A DNA stretch of 64,000 nucleotides from Bicyclus anynana. Lineage: Eukaryota; Arthropoda; Insecta; Lepidoptera; Nymphalidae. The position numbers and the translations under genes were made by a program. The notes under the pieces are model-generated. The model saw nothing but the letters and a program-made list of their open reading frames with translations. It was not told the DNA's origin and did not search any database. This document shows positions 49,244 to 52,548 of the stretch, piece by piece (position 1 is the first letter of the stretch; each line of letters begins with the position of its first letter). The stretch lies in contig NC_069086.1 of assembly GCF_947172395.1 (NCBI RefSeq), positions 9,952,501 through 10,016,500 on the forward strand, written 5' to 3'.

Positions 49244-50849
49244 CAAATTATCACACTTAGAGGCGTCTGTTGAATGGCTTCAACCAAGCATAAAGCATTT
49301 ATGTGTTTTATGAAGTCGGCTGTTTTCCTTGAAAATTTTATTTTTCCGTTTATAGTAAGTCCTGGAATTACTTTAGGTACTGCAAAATAGTCTCAACATT
49401 AAGTTATAAAGAAGTTCTTGTATGACAATGTTCATTGGTAGAATTCTAGTGACCGTAAATATCACAGAAAACAATAAAAAATATGAAATTTCGTTTACGT
49501 GAATGGCATACTTTTTTCAGTCAATTTGTTCTGAGAACCAAATTTCTAAGCCGATTTGTTTGAAAATTCTATGGGAAATATGCCTTTTCACTCAAGAAAT
49601 GATCAATTTAATTTATTCACACGTTTTGGACAAACATCGGTGGAATAGCTTCATATAAACCACTGGAAATACGCGTCCGACAGCCGAATAAACGCACTCA
49701 TTCTATTTAGGTATGTATAATGTACATGTCTGTAACTAAAACACATGTGCAAAGTCGCGTGTAATCGCTAGCAGAACATATAAAGTGCTCTACTATTCTG
49801 TTATCCGTAATTTTTACCAAAAATATCTTATCTCCCTAACGTAACATTAATAAGTATCAAATTATTATCTTGATTAACAAAGATATCAACTATTTCGTCA
49901 ATAATGTTCATAATAGGATACACGTTATTGGGTATTTTTTAAATTCAATTTTAACTACATACTTCATATCAAGTTTTGCGCCAAAATTTACGCATTCAAA
50001 GTCCGTCTTTGCCTACGCGTAGTTTCCGGGTAGCGATGCTAAAATCCAGCGTTAAACTTTGTCAGCTCTTTGACTTTTCTACAAGTTTTTTACTTTTCCA
50101 AAAGTTAAGAGGCGTACCTACGGAAACGTATAAATCCTATTTTAGAAGTTTCATCCCAGTGAAACATAGATTTGTTAGGAATTATTTCTTTATCTGGAAA
50201 AGTTCCAAAGTTTTCCATTCTACCTCCTTTTTATAGGACGGTCTTTGTATAACCCGTGCGCAATAACTTGACAACTCGCTACCAAACACATACATACAAA
50301 CACAGTAGAAACATTCGAGCCAGGTGTCAAGTTAATGCCCAGGAGCTGTAGTTTAGACATACATACATGGTGGGAGGCTTAGGCCGTGGCTAGTTACCAC
50401 CCTACCGACAAAGACGTACCGCCAAGCGATTTAGCGTTCCGGTATGATGTCGTGTAGAAACCGAAAAGGGGTGTGGATTTTCATCCTCTTCTTAACAAGT
50501 TAGCCCGCTTCCATCTTAGACTGCATCATCACTTACCATCAGGTGAGATTGTAGTCAAGAGCTAACTTGTAAAGAATAAAAAAAAAATACAAATATCTAC
50601 ATTCATAAACAACAAAAAGTACCTTTCTAATGTGTCTCCAACAATTTTTGAATCGTAAAGTGTTCTTGCCGGCACTAAATCATATTCCTCCAAATCGCGT
50701 CTGTATCCAAAATAAAATAGCGGAAATGTCCATGCATATAATAAACGCGAGAAAAATCCCGGAGGTGTTTTCTTCGGGGGTTCCTTAGTTTTGTTGTGTT
50801 TCACATCATTTTTATCGGTTTGGTTTCCTAAATTTTTTATTTTCACCAT
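7304..50849 (-). CDS. Full-length ABC transporter, subfamily C (MRP4 / lethal(2)03659-like), 25 coding exons
   Basis: ATP-driven exporter of the plasma membrane; ABCC members move organic anions and conjugates. Joining 25 exons gives 1368 residues, normal for a 'short' ABCC lacking the extra N-terminal membrane domain. Seen: membrane domain 1 about residues 85-400; domain-1 Walker A GAVGSGKS (515-522), Q-loop Q550, signature LSGGQ (605-609), Walker B ending D629-D630, switch H662; membrane domain 2 about 750-1075; domain-2 Walker A GRTGAGKS (1148-1155), Q1195, signature FSVGQ (1246-1250), Walker B with E1271, H1302. Asp in place of the catalytic Glu in domain 1 is usual for ABCC, so only site 2 is expected to be fully catalytic. 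All introns are GT-AG; no stop or frameshift was found. The start at 50849 sits in CAAAATGG, a good insect context. Family is certain; the exact orthologue is not. Lepidopteran ABCC2/ABCC3 belong to the same broad group, but sequence by eye cannot assign it. Confidence 0.93.
7626..7792 (+). mobile_element. LINE 3'-end remnant with ATG repeat tail
   Basis: Reads TRKRSVDQPSTRWRRWM in one frame, like the end of RTE/Jockey-type ORF2, then CCTATGTCCTGCAGTGGACG and a tail of ATG units (7777-7790). A related piece is at 11261-11375. Lies in ABCC intron 24. Confidence 0.6.
7933..8030 (+). mobile_element. SINE type A, 3' part
   Basis: Contains GGGCCAGCGTGGTGGACTAT and the GAGAGGAGACTCGAGCTCAG end common to the type-A copies; the tRNA-like head is missing. 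Confidence 0.75.
8178..8338 (-). CDS. ABCC exon 24 (residues 1226-1278), signature 2 and Walker B 2
   Basis: Acceptor cgttatatag|GTAGAC; donor GATCCACA|GTGAGT. Encodes the FSVGQ signature, LCLAR-like MCLARAVLR and LLIMDEATANVDP with the catalytic Glu. Phase 0 to 2. Confidence 0.94.
8479..8601 (-). CDS. ABCC exon 23 (residues 1185-1225), Q-loop 2
   Basis: Acceptor tttgttgcag|ACTTTA; donor GAACAG|GTAAAT. Encodes TLRSKISIIPQEPVLFSATI, RYNLDPF and DDELWCALEQ. Phase 0 at both ends. Confidence 0.94.
9480..9602 (-). CDS. ABCC exon 22 (residues 1144-1184), Walker A 2
   Basis: Acceptor ttttgtag|GTTGGT; donor AAGCAG|GTGAGT. Encodes VGIVGRTGAGKSSLISAIFR and the IMIDDIDTSKLAKQ strand. Phase 0 at both ends. 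Confidence 0.94.
10161..10288 (-). CDS. ABCC exon 21 (residues 1101-1143)
   Basis: Acceptor ttaaatttcag|AATTGG; donor TGGAAG|GTAAAT. Encodes LPPNWPSRGQIVFQNVTMRY and the start of nucleotide-binding domain 2 up to SGWK. Confidence 0.92.
10381..10629 (+). mobile_element. Dispersed non-LTR-type repeat, 'GCGGAC...CGTCCGCG' family
   Basis: Begins TAGCGGACACCCGCGACTTC, contains TTCCGGGATGAAAAGTAGCC and ends CCTTTATAATATTAGTGTGA, an end shared by many lepidopteran RTE-mobilised repeats. Near-identical copy at 61850-62092. Confidence 0.65.
10625..10785 (-). mobile_element. SINE-like element type D, reverse
   Basis: On the minus strand: CTGGCACAGTAGTGCAG (A-box-like), GGTTTGATCCCCGCCCG (B box), then CGTATTCTCTTTCCGACGGA. 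In ABCC intron 20, between two other elements. Confidence 0.55.
10809..10980. mobile_element. Palindromic MITE, 172 bp, in ABCC intron 20
   Basis: Ends CCTAGTGGCAGTTT and AAACTCCCACTAGG are inverted, and the inner arms (CACGTAACGTAAACGCG / GTTTGCGAAAACGTCAACGTG) also pair. A second copy lies at 62542-62713. It ends 26 bp from the exon 20 donor. Confidence 0.75.
11007..11180 (-). CDS. ABCC exon 20 (residues 1043-1100), helix 12
   Basis: Acceptor ggttccacag|ACGAAG; donor GAAGGAC|GTAAGT. Encodes VGSVGLAVTQSNILTAMLQ and the motif LTSVERVLEYTRIETE that ends membrane domain 2. Markedly GC-rich. A MITE ends 26 bp beyond its donor. Confidence 0.92.
11261..11375 (+). mobile_element. LINE fragment related to 7626-7792
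   Basis: Shares the CCGCACTAGAAAGCGCA...GTTGACCACCTACCAGGTG type sequence. In ABCC intron 19, which is only 251 bp long. Confidence 0.5.
11432..11555 (-). CDS. ABCC exon 19 (residues 1002-1042), helix 11
   Basis: Acceptor atttgcag|GACCTT; donor GACTTTG|GTAAGT. Encodes DLHTAAWNCYLGCGCTFGFY and a hydrophobic helix ending FLYVDF. Phase 0 to 1. Confidence 0.92.
11757..11795. repeat. Left terminal inverted repeat of the Harbinger element
   Basis: 39 bp, inverse copy of 14660-14698 with a single T/C difference at its 26th base. Followed by GC-rich CGAGGCAGCCTCG-type palindromic words up to about 11905. Confidence 0.92.
11989..14006 (+). pseudogene. HARBI1-like DDE transposase, two exons, one frameshift
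   Basis: Nuclease that would cut and join the element ends. Exon 1 is 11989-12420 (144 codons): ATG, a Lys-rich stretch, then the Harbinger helix-turn-helix region (about residues 85-140). Donor GTTAAG|GTAAAA; intron 12421-13183; acceptor aattacag|ATACCA. Exon 2 is 13184-14006. The first catalytic Asp is in AAMDGKH (13268), the second in the VDANYKFLYVDVG region (about 13394), the Glu in RRVVENAFGIL (13659). From 13184 the frame runs through NSGNDFDCYK and stops at 13367; the family sequence resumes in the +1 frame at LFALVDANYK and runs to the stop at 14006. The shift lies within 13331-13366, between the first and second catalytic Asp, so this copy should not make active enzyme unless the base is a sequencing error. 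Confidence 0.88.
12533..14440 (-). CDS. Harbinger accessory protein, MADF domain plus BESS-like motif, three exons
   Basis: The DNA-binding partner of Harbinger transposases, thought to bring the enzyme to the ends and into the nucleus. Exons: 14440-14209, 14118-14015, 13150-12533, in frame for 317 residues. Splice sites are ATCAG|GTATGT, ttattacag|GTCGTG, GAAGAC|GTGAGT and accctacag|AATGCA. Residues 1-80 form a MADF domain (CLKLIHLYGEYKLLWD, CPNYTNRGLREDAWNNI, then a basic helix with YRRERSREKK). A Gly-Ser-Gln/Asn tract of about 10-residue units follows exon 3's start, then a basic cluster (AKKRTKR), a BESS-like segment (about 205-242, DVYGQYVANELRKYD) and a Pro-rich tail of about seven MPPTSP-type units. 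No stop or shift was seen, so this gene is intact while the transposase is broken. The second intron contains transposase exon 2. Confidence 0.85.
12545..12685 (-). repeat. 18 bp coding minisatellite (MPPTSP repeats)
   Basis: About seven units encoding MPP(T/Q)SP on the minus strand, at the C-terminus of the accessory protein. Unit differences are mostly Thr/Gln and Ser/Pro swaps, and the frame is kept. Confidence 0.85.
14660..14698. repeat. Right terminal inverted repeat of the Harbinger element
   Basis: Inverse copy of the left repeat, preceded from about 14500 by the same GC-rich CGAGGC subterminal words. Confidence 0.92.
14783..15096 (-). mobile_element. SINE type B, full length, reverse
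   Basis: Reading the minus strand: A box GTGGCGAAGTGG, B box GGTTCGATCCC, body with GTGGCTAGTTACCACCCTAC and a GGTAAGTGATGATGCAATC-type 3' end in reverse. It sits 76 bp from exon 18 and about 85 bp outside the Harbinger right end. Confidence 0.85.
15172..15278 (-). CDS. ABCC exon 18 (residues 966-1001)
   Basis: Acceptor attttttag|CAAAAA; donor CATCAG|GTCAGA. Encodes KSPVFGTVTSSLNGIATIRA and AGAQQRLITEFDNHQ, a conserved coupling segment. The following intron holds the Harbinger element. Confidence 0.92.
15364..15594 (-). CDS. ABCC exon 17 (residues 889-965), helices 9-10
   Basis: Acceptor gttttattttag|GACGCA. Encodes GRILNRFTKDMGALDE and helices 9-10, ending RLEGV. Two overlapping donors lie in GGC-GTAAGTAAGTAAA. 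Only the second (exon ending GGCGTAA) joins exon 18 in frame, giving LEGVTKSPVF as in the family; the first would shift the frame. Confidence 0.88.
15758..15967 (-). CDS. ABCC exon 16 (residues 819-888)
   Basis: Acceptor tcacatacag|ATAAGG; donor TCTTCAG|GTAAAA. Encodes helix 8 and the motif RASKKLHDRMFSTLIKGIMR followed by FFDTSSSG, diagnostic of the ABCC second membrane domain. Confidence 0.93.
16601..16797 (+). mobile_element. Dispersed repeat with TAATATTA-type end
   Basis: Starts TCTATACTAATATTATAAAG, then a GTTT microsatellite, CGCGCTAATCTCAGGAACTA and GAAACCGCGCGCCGTCGGCT. Other copies: 8800-8975, 22697-22885 (reverse), 42745-42890, 52560-52760, 57160-57312, 61490-61625 (reverse). Confidence 0.6.
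16841..16890 (-). CDS. ABCC exon 15 (residues 802-818), 50 bp small exon
   Basis: Acceptor tttgttatag|GACAAA; donor AAATTG|GTTAGT (weak). Encodes TNEMAKFEEEAGTNEI, the extracellular loop after helix 7. Only this exon links exon 14 (phase 2) to exon 16 (phase 1) in frame. Confidence 0.85.
17048..17298 (-). CDS. ABCC exon 14 (residues 719-801)
   Basis: Acceptor ttttttcag|AAGGTG; donor TTTTTG|GTAAGC. Encodes a charged linker, the elbow motif SGNLRWEVIYSYFSAGGN and helix 7 ending ADFWISFW. Phase 0 to phase 2. Confidence 0.92.
17711..17770. repeat. Perfect hairpin, 28 bp arms, 4 base loop
   Basis: Arms 17711-17738 and 17743-17770, loop ACCG; arm starts GTCTTTTTTGTCCTGCATAT. In ABCC intron 13. 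Confidence 0.95.
17851..18010 (-). mobile_element. LINE-like fragment, relative at 34800-34910
   Basis: Minus strand reads GIFECPSNRWSGFQSEEPSH in one frame. The sequence GAGTGCCCAAGCAACCGGTG with CCAGAGTGAG and CACAATAC recurs on the plus strand at 34820-34870. In ABCC intron 13. Confidence 0.45.
18104..18223 (-). CDS. ABCC exon 13 (residues 679-718)
   Basis: Acceptor tcattttag|GGTAGT; donor TCAGGG|GTAAGA. Encodes GSVENMGTFDELVSSGKEFA, the end of nucleotide-binding domain 1, and the start of the polar linker. Separated from exon 12 by an 87 bp intron. Confidence 0.9.
18311..18478 (-). CDS. ABCC exon 12 (residues 623-678), Walker B 1 and H-loop
   Basis: Acceptor tgtttctag|GCTGAC; donor AAAGAT|GTAAGA. 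Encodes ADIYLLDDPLSAVDANVG (Walker B and D-loop) and RILVTHQIHFL (switch His). Phase 0 at both ends. Confidence 0.94.
19137..19274 (-). CDS. ABCC exon 11 (residues 577-622), ABC signature 1
   Basis: Acceptor ttgtttcag|GTATGC; donor AGAGAA|GTAATT. Encodes V.ALEKDF.QFP..D.TLVGERG and the LSGGQ signature followed by RARINLARAVYRE. GC-rich compared with its flanks. Confidence 0.94.
19772..19936 (-). CDS. ABCC exon 10 (residues 522-576), Q-loop
   Basis: Acceptor atttttttag|TCATCC; donor AAGAGG|GTATGT. Encodes SSILQLLLKELP, the Q-loop segment YACQEAWLFPSTVRENILFG and YDPEKYKR. Phase 0 at both ends. Confidence 0.93.
19992..20287 (+). mobile_element. SINE type A, near full length
   Basis: tRNA-derived: A box TAGCCCAGTGG, B box AGTTCGAATCC, body with TCACGTGTCTCAAACGGTGA, GTGGTGGACTATTGGCCTAA and end GAATATGGGTTGA. 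In ABCC intron 9. Confidence 0.85.
21657..21714. repeat. Hairpin, 27 bp arms, 4 base loop
   Basis: Arms GATGTATGACTATTTGAATT... with one mismatch, loop TGTT. In ABCC intron 9. Confidence 0.93.
22193..22496 (+). mobile_element. SINE type A, full length
   Basis: A box TAGCCCAGTGG, perfect B box GGTTCGAATCC, complete body and 3' end GAATATGGGTTGATGACGA. In ABCC intron 9. Confidence 0.88.
22697..22885 (-). mobile_element. Reverse copy of the 16601-16797 repeat
   Basis: GCACGGTTTCACCCGCGTGG ... GATTAGCGCGTTCAATC ... TTTATAATATTAGTATAG. In ABCC intron 9. Confidence 0.6.
23021..23061. repeat. Perfect hairpin, 18 bp arms, 5 base loop
   Basis: GTCACTACCCTAAAATTT and its inverse, loop GTGCC. In ABCC intron 9. 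Confidence 0.93.
24047..24202. mobile_element. GC-rich insertion of about 150 bp (MITE-like)
   Basis: Starts GCTCAGTTACACTTGCGCC and ends GCAAGAGTGTAAATGAG, roughly inverted; the inside is rich in CGTCTCG/GCCTCG. It interrupts a sequence that is continuous in the reverse copy at 24690-24880. Confidence 0.5.
24387..24435. repeat. Hairpin, 22 bp arms, 5 base loop
   Basis: GATCCTGACATTATAGCAAT...GG with one mismatch, loop GAGCA. A half-copy (GATCCTGATATTATGACAAT) recurs at 24662. Confidence 0.9.
24690..24985 (-). pseudogene. Unidentified coding-like repeat, partner of 24001-24300
   Basis: Minus-strand reading of about 98 codons includes THLIVTQMKPWVFNSVSYAL, NTACLERLALTPGSYMYG. The plus-strand copy at 24001-24300 keeps THLIFTQMKP and, after the GC-rich insertion, VFNSVSCALNT. 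Probably part of an old transposon protein; no family recognised. Confidence 0.35.
24931..25083 (-). mobile_element. SINE type B, rearranged fragment, reverse
   Basis: CGGTACGTCTTTGTCGGTAG and AACTAGCCACGACTGAAGCC are type-B body, but the head part is replaced by unrelated AT-rich sequence. Confidence 0.6.
26096..26271 (-). CDS. ABCC exon 9 (residues 463-521), Walker A start
   Basis: Acceptor ttctctatag|GTTCAA; donor GGGAAG|GTGAGA. Encodes VEIRDVSASW (A-loop Trp), the linker strand and GAVGSGK. The Walker A motif is split by the following 6.2 kb intron, with its Ser in exon 10. Confidence 0.93.
26714..26887 (-). CDS. ABCC exon 8 (residues 405-462), linker
   Basis: Acceptor caatttacag|AGGACA; donor CTAACG|GTAAGT. 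Encodes a polar, Ser/Asn-rich linker between membrane domain 1 and nucleotide-binding domain 1. Little conservation is expected here; the call rests on splice sites and phase 1 continuity. Confidence 0.85.
26950..27600 (-). repeat. Dispersed repeat copy split by a SINE (27123-27449)
   Basis: Reverse copy of 2225-2605. Its two halves, 26950-27120 and 27450-27600, flank a complete type-B SINE. Confidence 0.65.
27123..27449 (+). mobile_element. SINE type B, full length
   Basis: A box GTGGCGCAGTGG, B box GGTTCGATCCC, body GTTACCACCCTACCGACAAA, 3' CATCAGGTGAGATTGTAGTT and A-rich tail. Inserted in the repeat at 26950-27600. Confidence 0.88.
30327..30453 (-). CDS. ABCC exon 7 (residues 363-404)
   Basis: Acceptor aatttgcag|ATATAT; donor GAATATG|GTGAGA. 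Encodes helix 6 and VSLRRVQDFLEY, the end of membrane domain 1. Open reading continues past the donor, but only splicing here rejoins the ABCC reading frame (phase 1). Confidence 0.88.
30540..30712 (-). mobile_element. SINE type A, 3' part, reverse
   Basis: Reverse of the type-A end: CTCAGAATGAGAGGGGTTAG and GTCCACCACGCTGGCCCAAT. Head missing. In ABCC intron 6, about 90 bp from exon 7. Confidence 0.75.
31705..32141. mobile_element. Element with 16 bp inverted ends, about 437 bp
   Basis: AAGGCTACGTTCACAC at 31705 and GTGTGAACGTAACCTT at 32126 are inverted with one mismatch. The middle (31995-32030) holds a TAGCGGACGCCCGCGACTTC repeat head, probably a later insertion. Confidence 0.55.
33482..33830. 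mobile_element. MITE with ACAGGGTGCTC-type ends, about 350 bp
   Basis: Left end TACAGGATGCTGGGGAGTAT, right end in reverse TACAGGGTGCTCGGGAGTAT, about 35 bp inverted. Shorter relative at 36841-37058; a single end at 47610-47655. Confidence 0.65.
34260..34380 (-). repeat. Dispersed repeat shared with 28960-29530
   Basis: CACTTATTTCACCAATTTCA, ATATCGTAATGTATC, GCACATGTGCCGTAATT and CCTCGGCTGTAATTTTCAAC recur in reverse order and orientation at 29440-29530 and 28975-28995; the latter copy has about 440 extra bases. Confidence 0.6.
35077..35274 (-). CDS. ABCC exon 6 (residues 297-362)
   Basis: Acceptor ttttttgcag|GTCATA; donor AACACT|GTAAGT. Begins with the family motif VIKMYAWE.PF, then helix 5 and the following loop. 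Phase 0 at both ends. Confidence 0.92.
35870..35955 (+). mobile_element. LINE/SINE tail with GATTCT repeats
   Basis: TTTCTTGCAAATAAATGATT followed by (CTGATT/CTAATT)n, a 3' end common in lepidopteran non-LTR elements. In ABCC intron 5. Confidence 0.55.
36021..36330 (-). mobile_element. SINE type B 3' part split by a MITE
   Basis: Reverse type-B sequence at 36027-36054 (AGTTAGCCCTTGACTGCGAT) resumes at about 36240-36330 (GCAGTCTAAGATGGAGGCGG). The gap is a 185 bp element with inverted ends. Confidence 0.7.
36055..36239. mobile_element. 185 bp MITE nested in a type-B SINE
   Basis: Ends GTGGCGCTAACATG (36055-36068) and CATGTTAGTGCCAC (36226-36239) are inverted copies with one mismatch. No ORF. 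Confidence 0.6.
36841..37058. mobile_element. MITE, short relative of 33482-33830
   Basis: Left TATACAGGTTGCTCGGAAGT, right end reverse CACAGGATGTTTAGGAGTAT. Both copies share an inner AAAATGTTCAAGGAACATGT-like word. Confidence 0.55.
37717..37908 (-). mobile_element. SINE type A, 3' part, reverse
   Basis: TTATCAACCGTCACTGCTGA...GGTTTCCTCACGATGTTTTC. Ends at TTTCTTATTTTA, about 20 bp from the donor side of ABCC exon 5. Confidence 0.75.
37926..38023 (-). CDS. ABCC exon 5 (residues 264-296)
   Basis: Acceptor attttcag|GGTTCC; donor ATACAG|GTGGGA. Encodes the coupling helix LRTAERTDERIKVMSEVING followed by IQ, one of the most conserved ABCC stretches. Phase 1 to phase 0. Confidence 0.92.
38308..38523. 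repeat. Foldback element with 66 bp arms in ABCC intron 4
   Basis: Left arm 38308-38373, right arm 38458-38523, nearly identical when inverted (AGGTCGGAGTATGCCCGACT). The spacer contains a second stem, TTCTTGCATCGCG / CGCGATGCAAGAA. A decayed relative (GTCGGAGTATGCTCGACCAG) lies at 39325 in intron 3. Confidence 0.85.
38573..38798 (-). CDS. ABCC exon 4 (residues 189-263)
   Basis: Acceptor tatttttag|ATAATG. Encodes the hallmark GETTAGKVVNLLSNDLQRFD, then helices 3 and 4. The donor needed for frame is CAAG|GTTATA, weak after the GT; exon 5 restores PIQG-FLG of the family. Ends in phase 1. Confidence 0.88.
40340..40544 (-). CDS. ABCC exon 3 (residues 120-188)
   Basis: Acceptor ttcaccag|AACTGG; donor AGGAAG|GTAAGT. 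Encodes TGTPLLFAELLNYWS, a loop with an N-S-T site, transmembrane helix 2 (about AGAMVVANLLAAFF) and the intracellular coupling segment ending LMFRK. Ends in phase 0. Confidence 0.92.
40691..40998 (-). mobile_element. SINE type A, full length, reverse
   Basis: Starts with CATCATCATCATTATCAACC and ends GGATTCGAACCC (B box) ... CTGGGCTATCAC (A box), all reversed. In ABCC intron 2. Confidence 0.85.
41455..41596 (+). repeat. Tandem repeat, period 60 bp, 2.3 units
   Basis: Unit TTCTTTTTTCAGAAAACCCT... at 41461 and 41521 (one base different) and a truncated third at 41581. Each unit starts with a pyrimidine tract plus CAG. Confidence 0.95.
42893..43044 (+). mobile_element. SINE type B, 3' half
   Basis: TTCCGGTACGATGTTGTATA...GGGCTAACTTGTAAAGAATA with A-rich tail. 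In ABCC intron 2. Confidence 0.75.
43489..43810 (+). mobile_element. SINE type A, full length
   Basis: GTGATAGCCCAGTGGATATG head, diverged B box, full body, end GGGTTGATAATGATG. In ABCC intron 2, inverted relative to the copy at 40691. Confidence 0.85.
44036..44167 (-). CDS. ABCC exon 2 (residues 76-119)
   Basis: Acceptor tttgtttcag|AAAATGG; donor CTGAG|GTACGT. Encodes KWLEAEAK..PSFAKVLFKTFFWSF and the first transmembrane helix, ending YVALR. Enters and leaves in phase 2. Confidence 0.92.
44568..44612. repeat. Perfect hairpin, 20 bp arms, 5 base loop
   Basis: AACGACCCACTACCAGACCT and its inverse, loop GCACG. In ABCC intron 1. Confidence 0.95.
45163..45208. repeat. Perfect hairpin, 22 bp arms, 2 base loop
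   Basis: AGAATACTTCAATAAAAAAA.. and its inverse around AA. In ABCC intron 1. Confidence 0.93.
45719..45824. repeat. Compound hairpin, 27 bp inner arms plus outer arms
   Basis: Inner arms 45750-45776 and 45784-45810 (one mismatch, loop TGCTGCT). The outer arm AGAATCTCAATTTC pairs with GAAATTGAGATTCT, offset by a 12-13 base one-sided insertion. Confidence 0.85.
45928..46075 (+). mobile_element. SINE type C
   Basis: Head looks like a tRNA (A box TAGCTCAACGGC, perfect B box GGTTCGAACCC) but runs on into TCGTACCCACTCCTAATACA and an A-rich end, with no acceptor stem pairing. A related reverse copy is at 46975-47105. Confidence 0.65.
46975..47105 (-). mobile_element. SINE type C, reverse copy
   Basis: GTTAGGAGTGGGTACAAAAA and GGGAATTCGAACCCATCACG are the reverse of the type-C body and B box. 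Confidence 0.55.
48922..49640. repeat. 719 bp inverted repeat with 236 bp arms and TA microsatellite in the spacer
   Basis: Left arm 48922-49157, right arm 49405-49640; arms match with few changes from CCGATG...ACGTGTGAATAAATTAAA through to CTTTATA. The spacer holds TA repeats (49189-49240). No ORF. In ABCC intron 1. Confidence 0.85.
49189..49240. repeat. TA microsatellite, about 26 units
   Basis: Uninterrupted TATATA run in the spacer of the 48922-49640 inverted repeat. Confidence 0.95.
50368..50589 (+). mobile_element. SINE type B, 3' two thirds, next to exon 1
   Basis: TGGTGGGAGGCTTAGGCCGT...GCTAACTTGTAAAGAATAAA plus A tail; ends about 33 bp from the exon 1 donor, in opposite orientation to the gene. 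Confidence 0.8.
50623..50849 (-). CDS. ABCC exon 1 (residues 1-75)
   Basis: Start codon at 50849-50847. A charged cytoplasmic N-terminus rich in Lys and Pro is followed by the family motif FFSRLLYAWTFPLFYFGYRR and the DLVPAR segment typical of ABCC proteins. Ends in phase 2 at donor AAAG|GTACTT, the only donor that continues into exon 2. Confidence 0.92.
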
Positions 50850-51010
50850 TTTTGTAAATTTTTAAACACAAATTAAATTATATTTTCGAAAATTAAATCT
50901 AATTAAAGCACTATCGACGGCAGGTTGCGCGCGCGTCAATCCGTCCGACGTATCCCGCCCGTCTGAACATTTATATTTTCCCGACGTGTGCTCTTGGTCT
51001 GCAATAACCG
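50850..51010 (-). promoter_or_regulatory. Probable 5'-UTR and core promoter region of the ABCC gene
   Basis: Directly upstream of the start codon is about 65 bases of AT-rich leader, then an island rich in CG dinucleotides (about 50920-50995) that stands out from the AT-rich surroundings. A TTCAGAC initiator-like motif reads on the minus strand near 50968. No TATA box at a clear distance was seen. Inference from position and composition. Confidence 0.35.
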
Positions 51011-51978
51011 ATATCTAATTTAATCCAAATATCAACATGACAATACTCGACGCGGCTGTTTTTATCTTAAAATAAATATTTTATGTAGGTATATTATTTT
51101 ATAAGAGAAAACATGACACAACGTGTCTTAATTACTTTATGAAATCAATTAAAAACTCGTTATTCTATACGTAGGTAAGTTTGGTAACTGATAACTACGT
51201 TAGATATATGTATATGAATTAGATTGTTTTCTTGTACGTAAAACAAAAAGACATTCTAATAAACAATAATCTAATATTTCCGCGTGACATTGGTGGAGTT
51301 ATTTATTATAATTATATTATCACATTTTATTAAAATACTCGATACAGAAAATGAAACTGGCTTCGTTAGTTAAAAACAGAATTAAATGATATATAAAATC
51401 ACACATAGTCATGTTTAAAATATTTTTCTTGCTAAAATTCTTTCGTACTCAAAATTTTACACCACACCATCTTATTTCTTTAGTTTTTGTGAACAGTTTC
51501 TTAAACATTAAAAACGCCCTTTTTCTTGCATAATATTGAAAGTTACTGATTCGACGCTTTGTGTCGTTCTAACTCGAGAATGTATTAGTTTTTTTGTATT
51601 CGGCGCGGCTATGACACCGTCGTGTTCCGTACATTGTATGTGTCTATTATTGATCAATCTGTGGTACAATAGATAGTATTATCTACGAGTATTAGAAAAA
51701 AATAGGTAATAATAGGAAGGTGAAACTAAAATACATAAAAATTAAGTTCCATTAAAAAATAGTAAAATATGTTCGGTTAACGGTTCCTTAATAAAAGGTT
51801 ATTAAAACACGAGTGCATTTTCTCATATATACATAGTTTCACACTCAACTTTACTTTATTTATAATCTCATTCAATGTATTGCAATAAAAGTTTTTAGCT
51901 AAATAAAATAGTAATTACTAATCACTTGAATACCTAACTTGAATGTAAATCCTGTTGTGTCTACAAACTATTTATTAA

Positions 51979-52320
51979 CTAGCGGACGCCCGCGACTTCG
52001 TCCGCGTAAAAATCGATGTCAACTTTCAACCCCTATTTCACATTCTATTTTGCAAGTTTTATAACTTATACCTAATAAATAGTCCACTTATCATTTTACA
52101 TTTACAAATGTACCTAGAAAAATTAAGGACTTTCCGTACAAACTTTCTACCCCTACTTCACCCATTTCTGATTTTATTTTCGCGACAAAAAGTATCCTAT
52201 TATCCTTCTACGTATTATGGTCTCAAATCGTCTTAAGTATCATTTGAATTCATTCTGTAGTTTCAGCGTGATGCCCGGTCAAAAAAAAGGCAAACAGACA
52301 GACAAAAAATAGAAAACAGG
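51979..52320 (+). mobile_element. Dispersed repeat, head 'TAGCGGACGCCCGCGAC'
   Basis: TAGCGGACGCCCGCGACTTC head, body with CTACTTCACC, TATGGTCTCAAATCG and GTTTCAGCGTGATGCCCGG, then a run of CAGACAGACA. The same body in reverse is at 63735-64000. Confidence 0.6.
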
Positions 52321-52329
52321 CTTCAGTAT

Positions 52330-52548
52330 CGATCTCCTACCTCTACCCTACTCCTACCCTACCCGTACCCTAATTGTATCCTACCCCTACCCTACCCGTA
52401 CCCAACCCTACCCGTAATCTTCCCTTTCCCTACCCCTAGGATAGGGGTAGGCCCTACCCCTACCCTACCCTTACACAACCCCTACCCTACCTGTACCCTA
52501 CCCTACCCTACCCTATACCTTCTCTACCTTACCCCTACCCTTAGCAAA
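52330..52548. repeat. CCCTAC-type minisatellite, about 220 bp
   Basis: Imperfect units CCTAC, CCCTAC and CCCGTA repeated, with an inverted spot (CCTAGGATAGGGGTAGG) in the middle. It directly follows the repeat at 51979-52320. It is not the insect telomere unit TTAGG. Confidence 0.8.

Larger units (their letters stand above)
44168..50622 (-). other. ABCC intron 1, 6.5 kb
   Basis: Contains hairpins at 44568, 45163 and 45719, type-C SINE pieces, the 719 bp inverted repeat and a type-B SINE. As a long first intron it may carry enhancers, but none can be recognised by eye. Confidence 0.7.

Noticed and set aside
7304..50849. Naming the transporter as the Bt toxin receptor ABCC2
   Set aside because: The same broad subfamily is likely, but no alignment can be run here and several close ABCC paralogues exist in Lepidoptera.
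52330..52548. Interstitial telomere repeat
   Set aside because: Units are CCTAC/CCCTAC; insect telomeres are CCTAA/TTAGG.
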